Source of the DNA: JAVBLD01 sp031553705
Lineage (GTDB): Bacteria; Bacteroidota; Bacteroidia; Bacteroidales; Marinifilaceae
DNA length: 15,487 nucleotides
Assembly: GCA_031553705.1 (NCBI GenBank)
Contig: JAVBLD010000012.1
Span: 1 to 15,487 of the forward strand
Direction: 5' to 3'
The notes beneath the pieces were generated by a model that made no database searches, had not been told where the DNA came from, and saw only the letters and a program-made list of their open reading frames with translations. A program made the translations under genes and the position numbers. Shown piece after piece: positions 7,305 to 14,870 of the stretch (the first letter of the stretch is position 1; each line of letters starts with the position of its first letter).

Positions 7305-7457
7305 GAGGCTGTCTATGAACTAAAAAATAATCATATAAAGAGCTATAAAGGATTTACTAAAAGAATATAATGTACATTAAACTTTACACTTCCTTTATGC
7401 TCTTCATGATTAAAAGAGGTTTAGAACATCTTTTTGTTAAAATGGTTGGACAGCCGG
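7305..7457. repeat. MITE-like palindromic element between ssb and gldE
   Basis: Short terminal inverted repeats GGCTGTC (7307-7313) and GACAGCC (7449-7455) flank the segment. Inside, 7328-7352 and 7391-7412 form an inverted repeat with 21 paired bases (TAATCAT, AAGAGC, ATAAAGGA and their complements) with two small bulges. The 38-base loop has the palindrome AATGTACATT (7369-7378) near its centre. GGCTGTC ends are common on Bacteroidales insertion sequences, so a non-autonomous element or IS remnant is likely. No target-site duplication is obvious. It could also serve as a terminator for ssb. Confidence 0.5.
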
Positions 7458-7517
7458 ATTATTTTATCTACTGATCAACCTTACCCGTACCAGATTGTGT
7501 AACTAATTTTTTATACA

Positions 7518-8840
7518 TTGGAAACTAATTTATCGGCCGGATTACCTCTTATATTAACCGGATCTTTCACTTTTGTAGATGCTATACTGATCATTGTATT
7601 ATTATTCCTTTTACTATGCTCCGCTTTGGTTTCCGCATCAGAGGTGGCTTATTTCTCCCTCACTCCAGGTGAATTGGAGAAACTGAAACGAGACGGTTTT
7701 AACAATGTCTATAAACTACATAAAAAACCGAACAGACTATTAGCTACTATACTAATATCCAACAACTTTGTTAATGTTGCCATTGTTATTATATCTTCTT
7801 ATCTGGTGAATTCGTTATTCGATTTCTCACATAACCAGACGCTTGGCTTTGTTATCCAGATAATATTAATCACGTTCATCATTTTACTGTTCGGAGAGAT
7901 CATACCTAAACTATATGCTAACCGGGCACAAACAAAAGTGGCGATATTCATGGCGACCCCACTCCTTTTTTTAATGTGGTTATTCCGTCCGTTAGCCAAT
8001 CTGTTGGTAAAATCCACATCGGTTATCAACAAAAAGGTTGCAAAAAAAGAGGGTTTATCAATCGACCAGCTCTCAAAAGCGCTGGAATTAACCAAAGAAT
8101 CCGAGATTAATGAAGAAAAAGATATTCTGGAAGGTATTGTTCATTTCACCAATATTTACGCTATTGACATCATTCGCCCCCGCATCAATATTGTTGCCAT
8201 TGACATCGAAGACACTTTTGAACAGGTAAAAGCAACCGTAACCGAACATGGATACTCCCGGATGCCTGTATTCCGTGATAACCTGGATACAATCGAGGGA
8301 GTCCTGTATATCAAGGACCTGTTGGCCCATCTGAAAGAAGATGCGGATTTTAAATGGCAATCGTTGATCCGGCCTGCTTATTTTGTTCCCGAAACAAAAA
8401 AGGTAAATGATTTGCTGGAAGAGTTTCAAATCAAAAAGGTACACTTGGCTATTGTTGTCGACGAATATGGAGGTACATCAGGAATTGTGACGATGGAAGA
8501 CATCCTTGAAGAAATTGTAGGAGAGATCAATGACGAGTACGACGAGAAAGAGGAAAACTACATTAAAATTCCAAATAACGCCTATATCTTCGAAGCACAT
8601 ATTCTATTGAATGACTTTATTAAAATCGTAGGATTGGATAAAGACTGTTTTGAAGAAATTGAAGGAGAAGCCGATACATTGGCCGGCCTGATTCTTGAAA
8701 TCAAAGGCGAGCTACCCGCAAAAAACGAAAAAATCCTTTATAAGCAGTATAAATTCACCGTCCTTGAAGTAGACAGCCGGCGGATAAGAAAGATCAAATA
8801 TGAAATAAATGAGAGATATGAGGCAGGGAGTAAAAAATAA
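7518..8840 (+). CDS. gldE: Gliding-motility-associated protein GldE (CNNM/CorC-type)
   Basis: A 440-residue membrane protein of the HlyC/CorC family. An N-terminal DUF21/CNNM domain carries hydrophobic segments at about residues 15-45, 75-100, 105-130 and 145-165, with the family motif SEVAYFSL. Two CBS domains follow at about 210-335 (RPRINIVAIDIEDT, GYSRMPVF, VVDEYGGTSGIVTMEDILEEIVGEI). The C-terminal CorC_HlyC domain has GEADTLAGLILE. In Flavobacterium GldE supports gliding and type IX secretion and works with GldD; related proteins transport or sense divalent metals. The reading frame has no ATG: a stop at 7500-7502 is followed by TTG at 7518, the only usual start codon before the first helix. 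It lies 33 bp before gldD, so the pair is probably co-transcribed. Confidence 0.92.
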   Translation: METNLSAGLPLILTGSFTFVDAILIIVLLFLLLCSALVSASEVAYFSLTPGELEKLKRDGFNNVYKLHKKPNRLLATILISNNFVNVAIVIISSYLVNSLFDFSHNQTLGFVIQIILITFIILLFGEIIPKLYANRAQTKVAIFMATPLLFLMWLFRPLANLLVKSTSVINKKVAKKEGLSIDQLSKALELTKESEINEEKDILEGIVHFTNIYAIDIIRPRINIVAIDIEDTFEQVKATVTEHGYSRMPVFRDNLDTIEGVLYIKDLLAHLKEDADFKWQSLIRPAYFVPETKKVNDLLEEFQIKKVHLAIVVDEYGGTSGIVTMEDILEEIVGEINDEYDEKEENYIKIPNNAYIFEAHILLNDFIKIVGLDKDCFEEIEGEADTLAGLILEIKGELPAKNEKILYKQYKFTVLEVDSRRIRKIKYEINERYEAGSKK

Positions 8841-8873
8841 GTCAACAGATCATTTTTGGATTTCGATAAAGCA

Positions 8874-9515
8874 ATGAATAACGTAATATATTCACGGATT
8901 AATCATCTTTTTAAGAGAAAAAGATTGTCAATCAAACCATTTTTTATTATCCACATTGTATGCTCCGTTCTTTTGATTTTCGGATGCAAGGAGGATTATA
9001 CCCCCAAACCCTACGGATATTACCGGATCGATTTCCCGGAAAAGAGTTATAAACTATTGACCGGAAAATTCCCCTATCATTTTGAAATAGCCGGCCAGGC
9101 AAGCATTGAAGAGGATTGCGATAATGATGCCGAACCCTACTGGATCAACATCGTCTATCCGATGTATAATGCAAAAATACATCTCTCCTATAAAAAGATC
9201 ACTTCCGACACCTCCCTCCCGTACTACCAGCAGGACTGCCATCGAATGGCATATTCACATACCATCAAAGCCGAATCGATCGACGAACGCCTTTTCCAGC
9301 AAGGCAACGGAGTGTTCGGGCTACTCTATTTCATCGAGGGGAATACAGCCTCTTCGACGCAGTTTTATATGACCGACTCGACGAAGAATTTTTTGCGCGG
9401 CGCCCTTTATTTCAACGAACGTCCGAACAAAGACTCACTGGCACCGGTCGTTCACTACCTGCGTCAGGATGTGATCCGTATAATGGAGACCATTAAATTC
9501 GATCATGATAAATAG
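8874..9515 (+). CDS. gldD: Gliding motility lipoprotein GldD
   Basis: A 213-residue outer-envelope lipoprotein. The N-terminus has a basic stretch (KRKR at 14-17), a hydrophobic segment and lipobox LIFGC, with Cys38 the likely lipidated residue. Directly after it comes the GldD signature DYTPKPYGYYRIDFPEKSY. GldD is required for gliding and type IX secretion in Flavobacterium and is kept in many non-gliding Bacteroidales. The ATG at 8874 is preferred over an in-frame TTG at 8856. The signal region is longer than usual, so a later start is possible. It follows gldE by 33 bp and ends before a 9-bp hairpin shared with the convergent phosphatase-like gene. Confidence 0.92.
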   Translation: MNNVIYSRINHLFKRKRLSIKPFFIIHIVCSVLLIFGCKEDYTPKPYGYYRIDFPEKSYKLLTGKFPYHFEIAGQASIEEDCDNDAEPYWINIVYPMYNAKIHLSYKKITSDTSLPYYQQDCHRMAYSHTIKAESIDERLFQQGNGVFGLLYFIEGNTASSTQFYMTDSTKNFLRGALYFNERPNKDSLAPVVHYLRQDVIRIMETIKFDHDK

Positions 9516-9522
9516 TTCAACA

Positions 9523-9544
9523 TAACCGGAAAAGATTCCGGTTA
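9523..9544. terminator. Hairpin between convergent gldD and phosphatase-like gene
   Basis: A perfect 9-bp stem TAACCGGAA / TTCCGGTTA closes a 4-base loop in the 43-bp gap between two convergent genes. Placement fits a bidirectional terminator, but no clean T-run follows on either strand, so efficiency is uncertain. Confidence 0.6.
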
Positions 9545-9558
9545 CCGATTAATACTCA

Positions 9559-11145
9559 CTATTTTTTCAATATACTTTCTCCATCTGTCATATAGGGTGC
9601 TGGGATGTCTATCATCTCACACAACGTCGGCAAGATATCCGTCATATAGCAACGAGTAACATTAATCCGGTCAATCCCCGCCCCGTACCAATAAACCGGG
9701 AGGTAATGCCTTTTGCTGTACCTGAGGTAACTGTCTTCGATGTCCTTCAATTCGGGAATCCATGTCGGTTGAAGACTGAACAGGACATCCCCGCTTCTTT
9801 TCTGAGAAAAAGAGTTCTGAAACAGGCCATCTATACCGGAAGAGATACCGCTATGCGTCAATCCGTGCGCGGTTACCACCTTTGATACTCCTTCGAATTC
9901 AATCATGAAATCGGCCACTTTGTCTTGCATCTCTTCCAATGAGATCTTTTTTTCATCTATCAACGTTCTGTTCAAGTAGATCTGGGCAACATCGTAGTCG
10001 GTTATCCACTCCCCGTTACCGTATATCAGGTTCAAATAGGATTTCAATAGTGCCACAGCTTTAAAGATGCTGAAATACCCGGACGCCTGTTTGATTTTTG
10101 CAAGTTCATCCGGCAACAGTTCCCTGGCTTCACTAAAAGTAACAAACAGCACATAATTTTCTCTCCCGACCCTCATATCAAGCGTATTAATCAATTTTTC
10201 GATATCCTGATCCAGCCGAAGTACCACATCATGTAATTGCGGGGAGTTCACATCATAATCGCGATTCATATAATCCAGACAAGAGTAGCTCACTGCCAAC
10301 AAATCCACATCATCATCCCACCCCATTTTTTCATTGGTAATCAATGCTTCCGCCAGGCTCGTAACCAACGTATTGGCGTATGGAGTTGCTTTTAACACAC
10401 GGTAAGTATTACTTTTCTTTTGGGCCTGGGCAATGTCATAATAAAAACGACCACTCGTCTCTGCCCTGTTTTTGATTTTCATAGCGGCAGTACGTCCCTG
10501 TTCTTCTACCAAAAGCCTCCACCCGTGTTGAACAAAAAAATCGCTCTCTATTCTTGAATTATACCCGTTCAGCCATGCCGGAATAGTATCTGCATAATAA
10601 TTGGACGACACCCATGTTCCGCTTTTTTCCCCGAACCAGAAGGCCATATTTGCACTGGCACCTCCACTTAGTACTGCTTCCTCTCCATTTATCGCAATAC
10701 TATATACTTTAGAAAAACGGTTTGTCATTTTCATGACTCCTCCCAGAGTTAATGCCTCGATCTTTTCAGGACTCAGGGCATCCATGCCGTTCCCTTGTCC
10801 GAGAGCAAAATGACCGCCCGATAAGACATTATTTTGCCTTTTACCTCTCAACCGGTCGTACCAACTGTGTGCCACCACACCATGCATGGCAGGCAGGAGT
10901 CCGGTATATATCGTCGTATGATCCACGCCTGTTTGCGAATAAAGATAGTGATAATCTGCCATCACCCGTTTACCATAATTCATAATCCGTTTTAACCCGC
11001 CATTAGACAGATCATCGCGATATATCTGCAACCATTCGGGATAAAACCGATCAATAGTAACTCCGACAACCAGCTTTATCTTGTTGTCAGTTGCCTGAAC
11101 TGCTATAGAACTGAACAACAATATAAAAAAAAATCCTTTTCTCAT
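9559..11145 (-). CDS. PafA-like alkaline phosphatase superfamily protein, probably catalytically degenerate
   Basis: A 528-residue protein with a signal peptide (about 1-18, ending VQA), so exported to the periplasm or surface. Its whole length aligns by eye with PafA, the phosphate-irrepressible alkaline phosphatase of Bacteroidetes (VGVTIDRFYPEWL, HTTIYTGLLPAMHG, SWYDR, TPYANTL, RLDQDI, KRSGD, YMTDILPT). Asp32, Thr72 (nucleophile position) and Asp291 are kept. The other key positions are not: the DYxGH metal His is Arg295, the ADH pair is Ser338-Glu339, the Lys/Arg of SLKDR are Asn153 and Glu155, the Asn before WYD is changed, and the late SHIP His aligns with Tyr481. A two-zinc site seems impossible, so a binding or scaffold role is more likely than phosphatase activity. 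The alignment rests on remembered PafA sequence. Confidence 0.8.
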   Translation of the reverse strand: MRKGFFFILLFSSIAVQATDNKIKLVVGVTIDRFYPEWLQIYRDDLSNGGLKRIMNYGKRVMADYHYLYSQTGVDHTTIYTGLLPAMHGVVAHSWYDRLRGKRQNNVLSGGHFALGQGNGMDALSPEKIEALTLGGVMKMTNRFSKVYSIAINGEEAVLSGGASANMAFWFGEKSGTWVSSNYYADTIPAWLNGYNSRIESDFFVQHGWRLLVEEQGRTAAMKIKNRAETSGRFYYDIAQAQKKSNTYRVLKATPYANTLVTSLAEALITNEKMGWDDDVDLLAVSYSCLDYMNRDYDVNSPQLHDVVLRLDQDIEKLINTLDMRVGRENYVLFVTFSEARELLPDELAKIKQASGYFSIFKAVALLKSYLNLIYGNGEWITDYDVAQIYLNRTLIDEKKISLEEMQDKVADFMIEFEGVSKVVTAHGLTHSGISSGIDGLFQNSFSQKRSGDVLFSLQPTWIPELKDIEDSYLRYSKRHYLPVYWYGAGIDRINVTRCYMTDILPTLCEMIDIPAPYMTDGESILKK

Positions 11146-11251
11146 TTCTCATCTCGTTTATGCCGTAAAGTTATTAGTTTCTTTCGTTTTTTCTGTTTAC
11201 TTCTATTTTTATTTAATATATTTACAGCTGGAATTAAAAAAATCTTACAAT

Positions 11252-11875
11252 ATGACAGAAAAGAAGTATTTGCTGGCAGAAAAATTGCGGACATATATTT
11301 CACAATACGGTATTAATGATTTTACGGCCGACCATTTGAGCAATGTGGGGTTATCGTTGGAAGAGCTGAAGGAATATTTTGCCGATCGTAAAGATATCGT
11401 TAATACGATCCTGGAGTATGAAAGAAAATGTTTTGAAGAAATTTTCGACGAATATAACTTTGAAGGGTGGAATGCCATTGACATCATGCTAATCGTAGGA
11501 AACGAGATCAATAACCGTTTTTTCAATGTATCCCCCTCGGTAACAGTAGCTTTTGCCGAATCATTTCCGGATATTTTCCAAATGCACCAGGACAAACGTT
11601 CCGAATTCATCTTTGAGAAAATTAAAATCAACATTGAAAAAGGGATGGCTCAAGGTATATATAAAAACGACGTTTCAAGTGAAATGATAGCGCGTATGTA
11701 TATTGCCAAATTGAATGACATCCATAATCCGCAAATCTATCCGGCAGAAGTGTTTTCATTCGCTACTATATTTAATACCCTTATCGACAACGTAATTAAT
11801 AATATTACCAGTGAGGAGGGTAAAAAATATTATAAATACCGGAAGCAGTTTTATAATGCACTTAATTTCAGATAA
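11252..11875 (+). CDS. TetR/AcrR-like transcriptional regulator
   Basis: A 207-residue protein of TetR length. Residues about 8-55 fit the TetR helix-turn-helix region: a first helix (AEKLRTYISQYG), a DFTADHLSNVG turn, then LSLEELKEYFADRKDIVNTIL, which matches the usual SxxxxYxxFxxKxxL pattern. The rest is helical with Phe, Tyr and Ile residues that could form a ligand pocket and dimer interface. The DNA-contact helix is divergent, so the family call is moderate. It is divergent from the PafA-like gene (106-bp gap) and 72 bp before the Lrp gene, so either could be a target. A partial -7 match, TATATTTA, lies at 11217-11224. Confidence 0.72.
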   Translation: MTEKKYLLAEKLRTYISQYGINDFTADHLSNVGLSLEELKEYFADRKDIVNTILEYERKCFEEIFDEYNFEGWNAIDIMLIVGNEINNRFFNVSPSVTVAFAESFPDIFQMHQDKRSEFIFEKIKINIEKGMAQGIYKNDVSSEMIARMYIAKLNDIHNPQIYPAEVFSFATIFNTLIDNVINNITSEEGKKYYKYRKQFYNALNFR

Positions 11876-11947
11876 AACGAACCGTCCAGAGTATATGCAT
11901 CGAAATCACTGTCAACTTTTAATTTTCAACTTTCAACTATATTTATT

Positions 11948-12415
11948 ATGAAATACCAAATAGACGATATCGACCGGAAAATACTTTCATATTTAGTAAA
12001 GAACGCAAGGGTTCCCTTTCTTGAAATTGCCAGAGAATGCGGTATATCCGGTGCAGCCATCCACCAGCGGGTAAAAAAAATGGAGGATTCCGGAATAATT
12101 GAAGGTTCGAGATTTATTGTCAAGCCTAAAGCTTTGGGATTCAAAATATGTGCTTTTATCGGTGTCATACTTGACAGTGCGCACCAATACAAAGCTGTCG
12201 TAAAAGAAATTGAGGCTATTCCGGAGGTAATGGAGTGTCATTTCATTACCGGCAACTACTCCTTTCTGTTAAAAATCAGATGTAATAATCATGAACACCT
12301 GATGGACATCCTGATCAACACGTTACAGAATATCGAAGGGATTGCCAAAACGGAATCTTTTATCTCTCTCGATCAGCTTATTGAGAAGCAGATTGACATA
12401 TGTCCTGAAGAATGA
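11948..12415 (+). CDS. Lrp/AsnC family transcriptional regulator
   Basis: A 155-residue regulator with the standard Lrp layout. The N-terminal winged helix-turn-helix begins DDIDRKILSYLVKNARVPF and includes EIARECGISGAAIHQRVKKMEDSGII. A linker leads to the RAM/AsnC effector domain (about 65-145), an alpha-beta fold that assembles into octamers and binds amino acids; the GNYSFLLKI segment is characteristic. Family members sense amino acids and control their metabolism. Arginine deiminase is the next intact gene downstream on the same strand, but a 610-bp gap with a transposase remnant separates them, so joint transcription is unlikely while regulation in trans is plausible. The leader has repeated TCAACTTT-type sequence and no Shine-Dalgarno. 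Confidence 0.95.
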   Translation: MKYQIDDIDRKILSYLVKNARVPFLEIARECGISGAAIHQRVKKMEDSGIIEGSRFIVKPKALGFKICAFIGVILDSAHQYKAVVKEIEAIPEVMECHFITGNYSFLLKIRCNNHEHLMDILINTLQNIEGIAKTESFISLDQLIEKQIDICPEE

Positions 12416-12668
12416 GGCTAATATTCTTTTAATCAGACTACCATAAAAGCGATACCGGTTTCTTTTAATTATCTCTTTTATAGAAGACATTCTTGTTGAC
12501 GGATTTCACCTATCCTGTCTAACCCGTATGCAGTCAGTAATTTAGCTATTCAAATTTTATTCTACTACTCGTTACTCACTCCGTTTTTGGAGCCTATTTT
12601 TAAGAGAACTTTTTCTCTTAAAGTGATACTATTATAGCAATACTGATTTGGAGAGAATAGCCTCCGGC

Positions 12669-12853
12669 ACGGATTTGATGAACAATACAACTTTGAACGA
12701 TTGTCTTAGAAAAACGCTGTTGATCGCATCCGAAAATCCGGTCAGATTATCTGTACAGGCAATCAGAATGTCACTTATTCCCTGGGGTTGCAAATCCGTT
12801 AATACAGATAACCAGAAGTTAACTCCTTCGCTTTGGGAAACAAAATCCGCCTA
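12669..12853 (-). pseudogene. IS256-family (mutator) transposase fragment, frameshifted
   Basis: On the minus strand, starting at 12832, the frame reads SEGVNFWLSVLTDLQ, then ISDILIACTDNLTGFSDAIN and SVF. After one missing base near 12709 the next frame continues KTIVQSCIVHQIR to 12669. This is the conserved core of IS256-type transposases (SEGxxFWLxVLxDL, DILIACxDxLxGF, CIVHQIR, including the DDE Asp in ACTDNL). Sequence to the right (12833-12853) looks like the preceding FVSQ segment with a stop. Only about 60 residues of a protein of roughly 400 remain, and no terminal repeats are visible. It is a dead remnant. The plus-strand 75-codon ORF here is its shadow. Confidence 0.85.
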
Positions 12854-12909
12854 TTTATGGATCCAATTTGTCTAACCCAGACCAGGGTCATAATCCGACT
12901 ATTCGATTT

Positions 12910-12949
12910 TATGCATAATTATTTTTGTATATTGCATAATTATAAGCTG
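12910..12949 (+). promoter_or_regulatory. Candidate paired ArgR boxes upstream of arginine deiminase
   Basis: The 11-mer TGCATAATTAT occurs at 12912-12922 and again at 12933-12943, exactly 21 bp apart. ArgR consensus boxes are TGAATWWWWATTCA and occur in pairs whose centres lie 21 bp apart. The two copies match about 11 and 10 of 14 positions, mainly in the left half. They sit about 40-70 bp upstream of the -7 box, a position suited to activation. No argR gene is in the window. Confidence 0.5.
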
Positions 12950-12979
12950 TAAATCACTCTAATATTGAATTTTATCTAC

Positions 12980-12987
12980 TATTTTTG
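12980..12987 (+). promoter_or_regulatory. Bacteroidetes -7 box for arginine deiminase
   Basis: TATTTTTG matches TAnnTTTG, 39 bases before the ATG. No good -33 TTTG is seen at normal spacing, which would fit a promoter depending on an activator. A second TATTTTTG at 12920-12927 overlaps the first repeat and is less likely to be used. Confidence 0.45.
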
Positions 12988-13026
12988 TTTGATAGAAATG
13001 TCTGAAAAATAATCATATATAAATTT

Positions 13027-14313
13027 ATGGCAAATATTGTCGAAGTAAATGTTCAGTCGGAAATAGGAGATTTGAACGGGGTGATTATCCACACTCCGGG
13101 TGAGGAAGTTGAAAACATGACCCCTGAAACTGCCGAACGGGCTTTGTACAGTGATATTATAAACCTGTCTATTGCCAGGGAAGAATACAAACAGATTTAT
13201 GGAGTACTGTCCAAATTGACAAATACATACGAGGTAAAAGACTTACTTTGTAATATCCTTCAAGATGAAAAGATAAAGCTCGAAGTACTCAACCGGATCG
13301 AAAAAATCGAACCTCATATCGGCGAACATGCCCCCAAAGGGAGTTTGAAAGAGCACCTAATGGATGAAAATGCAAAAGACCTTTCGCGTTTACTGATCGA
13401 AGGAGTTGAAATGGTCAAAGACAACCTGACCAAATTCTTGAGCAAAGATTGGTATGCTTTGCGCCCGATGCATAATTTTCTATTCACGCGGGATGCTTCA
13501 ATGAGCATTAACCATGAAGTACTGATCGGCAGGATGGCCAACTCTATCCGTGACCGCGAATCGGTCATTATGCGTTCGATCTTTGACTTTACTTCCGAGT
13601 TTAAAACAACAACTCTAAGTATCCCTGCTAACGAAGCGACAAACCGCACGCGGACGATCGAAGGAGGAGATGTTCTGGTGGCCCGGAAAGATATCCTGAT
13701 CATCGGTAACGGCTCACGAACCAGTACCGAAGCAATCGATATGTTGATTTATGAATTTATGCGTAGAAAAAGCGACACGGCGCAGCATCTCATCGTCCAG
13801 CAACTCCCGCATGCGCCGGAGTCCTTTATCCACCTGGATATGGTTTTCACACTTTTGGATAAAGATAAATGTATGGTTTTCGAGCCGTTGATCATGAATC
13901 CGGGCAAATACCAAACCGTTCATATCAAGATTCAAAACGGTAAATTACAAAGTATCCGTTCCGAAAAAAACCTGCTTAGTGCATTAAAAAAGCTGGGGAT
14001 GGAATTGGAGCCGATATTATGCGGAGGTACCGATGACTGGAATCAGGAACGGGAACAATGGCACAGTGGAGCCAATTTCTTCTGCATCGGACCGGGTAAA
14101 GTATTAGGATACGCCCGTAATAATTATACAATGGAAGCCATGAATGAAGCCGGCTTTACAATCATTAAAGCCAATGATTTTATTAATGGTCAAGTAGATA
14201 TTAATCAATACGATAAATATGTCATTACTATCGACGGCTCAGAGCTTCCACGTGGCGGAGGCGGTGCAAGGTGTATGACCATGCCTGTAAACCGGACCGA
14301 TATCAAATGGTAG
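13027..14313 (+). CDS. arcA: Arginine deiminase
   Basis: A 428-residue cytosolic enzyme that hydrolyses L-arginine to citrulline and ammonia. Length and motifs are those of arginine deiminase. FTRDAS carries Asp156, IEGGD carries Glu212, HLDMVF carries His269 and Asp271, and GGGGARCMTMP carries the nucleophile Cys416. GGTDDWNQEREQWHSGANFF and PGKVLGYARN are further family signatures. All expected catalytic residues are present, so it should be active. The usual partners arcB, arcC and the arcD antiporter are not next to it, so it may act alone for ammonia release or acid defence, or its partners may lie elsewhere. The upstream region carries possible ArgR boxes, and a bidirectional terminator follows at 14338-14372. 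Confidence 0.95.
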   Translation: MANIVEVNVQSEIGDLNGVIIHTPGEEVENMTPETAERALYSDIINLSIAREEYKQIYGVLSKLTNTYEVKDLLCNILQDEKIKLEVLNRIEKIEPHIGEHAPKGSLKEHLMDENAKDLSRLLIEGVEMVKDNLTKFLSKDWYALRPMHNFLFTRDASMSINHEVLIGRMANSIRDRESVIMRSIFDFTSEFKTTTLSIPANEATNRTRTIEGGDVLVARKDILIIGNGSRTSTEAIDMLIYEFMRRKSDTAQHLIVQQLPHAPESFIHLDMVFTLLDKDKCMVFEPLIMNPGKYQTVHIKIQNGKLQSIRSEKNLLSALKKLGMELEPILCGGTDDWNQEREQWHSGANFFCIGPGKVLGYARNNYTMEAMNEAGFTIIKANDFINGQVDINQYDKYVITIDGSELPRGGGGARCMTMPVNRTDIKW

Positions 14314-14337
14314 ACAAACTTTTTAAAATTTTAAAAC

Positions 14338-14372
14338 TTATCTTCCGGTAACAATCATGTACCGGAAGATAA
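14338..14372. terminator. Bidirectional terminator between arcA and DUF3276 gene
   Basis: A perfect 13-bp stem (TTATCTTCCGGTA, 14338-14350, with TACCGGAAGATAA, 14360-14372) closes a 9-base loop. T-rich sequence follows on the minus strand and an A-rich flank lies on the other side. It sits between two convergent genes and should end both transcripts. Confidence 0.85.
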
Positions 14373-14381
14373 ACCTAAAAA

Positions 14382-14681
14382 TTACTCTTCTGAAAATTTC
14401 CCGTCCAGAGCAGCTTGTACAATCGTTAAAGCATCCTCAAGTCCTTCTGTGAACTTTTCAAAATCTTCTTTATATAAGAATATTTTATGCTTTTCAAAGC
14501 TGGCACTTCCATCCCCGTCAAATTTTTTCTTACTCTCGGTGATGGTCAGGTAGTAGTCATTGCTACGTGTTTTCTTTACGTCGAAAAAATAGGTTCTTTT
14601 TCCAGCCTTCACTACCTTTGAATAAATCTCTTCACGATCGCCATTTCTTTCCATTTCGTCATCTTTTCCATATCCTTCCAT
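14382..14681 (-). CDS. DUF3276 family PUR-alpha-like nucleic-acid-binding protein
   Basis: A 99-residue protein of the DUF3276 family, bacterial relatives of the eukaryotic PUR-alpha domain that bind single-stranded DNA or RNA (BpuR in Borrelia). After an acidic N-terminal stretch the PUR fold begins at about residue 18: EEIYSKVVKAGKRTYFFDVKKTRSNDYYLTI, a strand-rich half, then EKHKIFLYKEDFEKFTEGLEDAL, strand plus helix. The tail is short and acidic. It is widespread in Bacteroidetes, where its role is not well defined. It is transcribed alone, from a -7 box at 14736-14743 to the shared terminator. Confidence 0.93.
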   Translation of the reverse strand: MEGYGKDDEMERNGDREEIYSKVVKAGKRTYFFDVKKTRSNDYYLTITESKKKFDGDGSASFEKHKIFLYKEDFEKFTEGLEDALTIVQAALDGKFSEE

Positions 14682-14735
14682 AACACATAAATTAAATTGG
14701 TTAAAGCACTTTCACTCGATTTTGTTTATAAAGTT

Positions 14736-14743
14736 CAAATGTA
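14736..14743 (-). promoter_or_regulatory. Bacteroidetes -7 box for the DUF3276 gene
   Basis: The minus strand reads TACATTTG, a perfect TAnnTTTG, 54 bases before the ATG. The -33 region has no clean TTTG at the right spacing. Confidence 0.5.
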
Positions 14744-14799
14744 GAAAAATCCGAAGAAACATAAGATTCTTTTAAGGTTTTTTTGACCAAATTTTATCG

Positions 14800-14828
14800 T
14801 TTCCCTATTTTATAATGCCGTACCTTTG
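14800..14828 (+). promoter_or_regulatory. Promoter of the 71-residue membrane protein gene
   Basis: TTTC (14800-14803, three of four bases of the -33 TTTG) is followed after 17 bases by TACCTTTG (14821-14828), a perfect -7 box. The ATG at 14871 follows after a leader of about 35 A-rich bases. Confidence 0.6.
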
Positions 14829-14870
14829 TCAAACAGAGAATCATATAAAAGAAAAATAATATAAAAACGT

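Larger units (their letters stand above)
12416..13026. other. Gene-poor 610-bp gap between lrp and arginine deiminase
   Basis: There is no intact gene. The gap holds an AT-rich perfect 10-bp hairpin (TTTAAGAGAA, 12599-12608, with TTCTCTTAAA, 12613-12622), an IS256-type transposase fragment on the minus strand (12669-12853), a pair of 21-bp-phased repeats (12912-12943), and a -7 promoter box (12980-12987) for the deiminase gene. Nothing is recognised in 12423-12598. Confidence 0.7.

Noticed and set aside
11245..11634. Minus-strand 129-codon frame over the TetR-like gene
   Set aside because: Ser-rich antisense shadow; the plus-strand frame has a helix-turn-helix pattern.
11900..11947. TCAACTTT-type short repeats before lrp as an operator array
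   Set aside because: Irregular spacing and low complexity; such sequence is common in AT-rich leaders of this phylum.
12416..12660. Possible riboswitch or structured RNA after lrp
   Set aside because: I looked for cobalamin, SAM and TPP-type conserved boxes and found none. Only an AT-rich 10-bp hairpin (12599-12622) is present.
12648..12875. Plus-strand 75-codon open frame upstream of arginine deiminase
   Set aside because: It is antisense to the IS256 transposase fragment, which has clear family motifs. The plus-strand product shows no recognisable feature.
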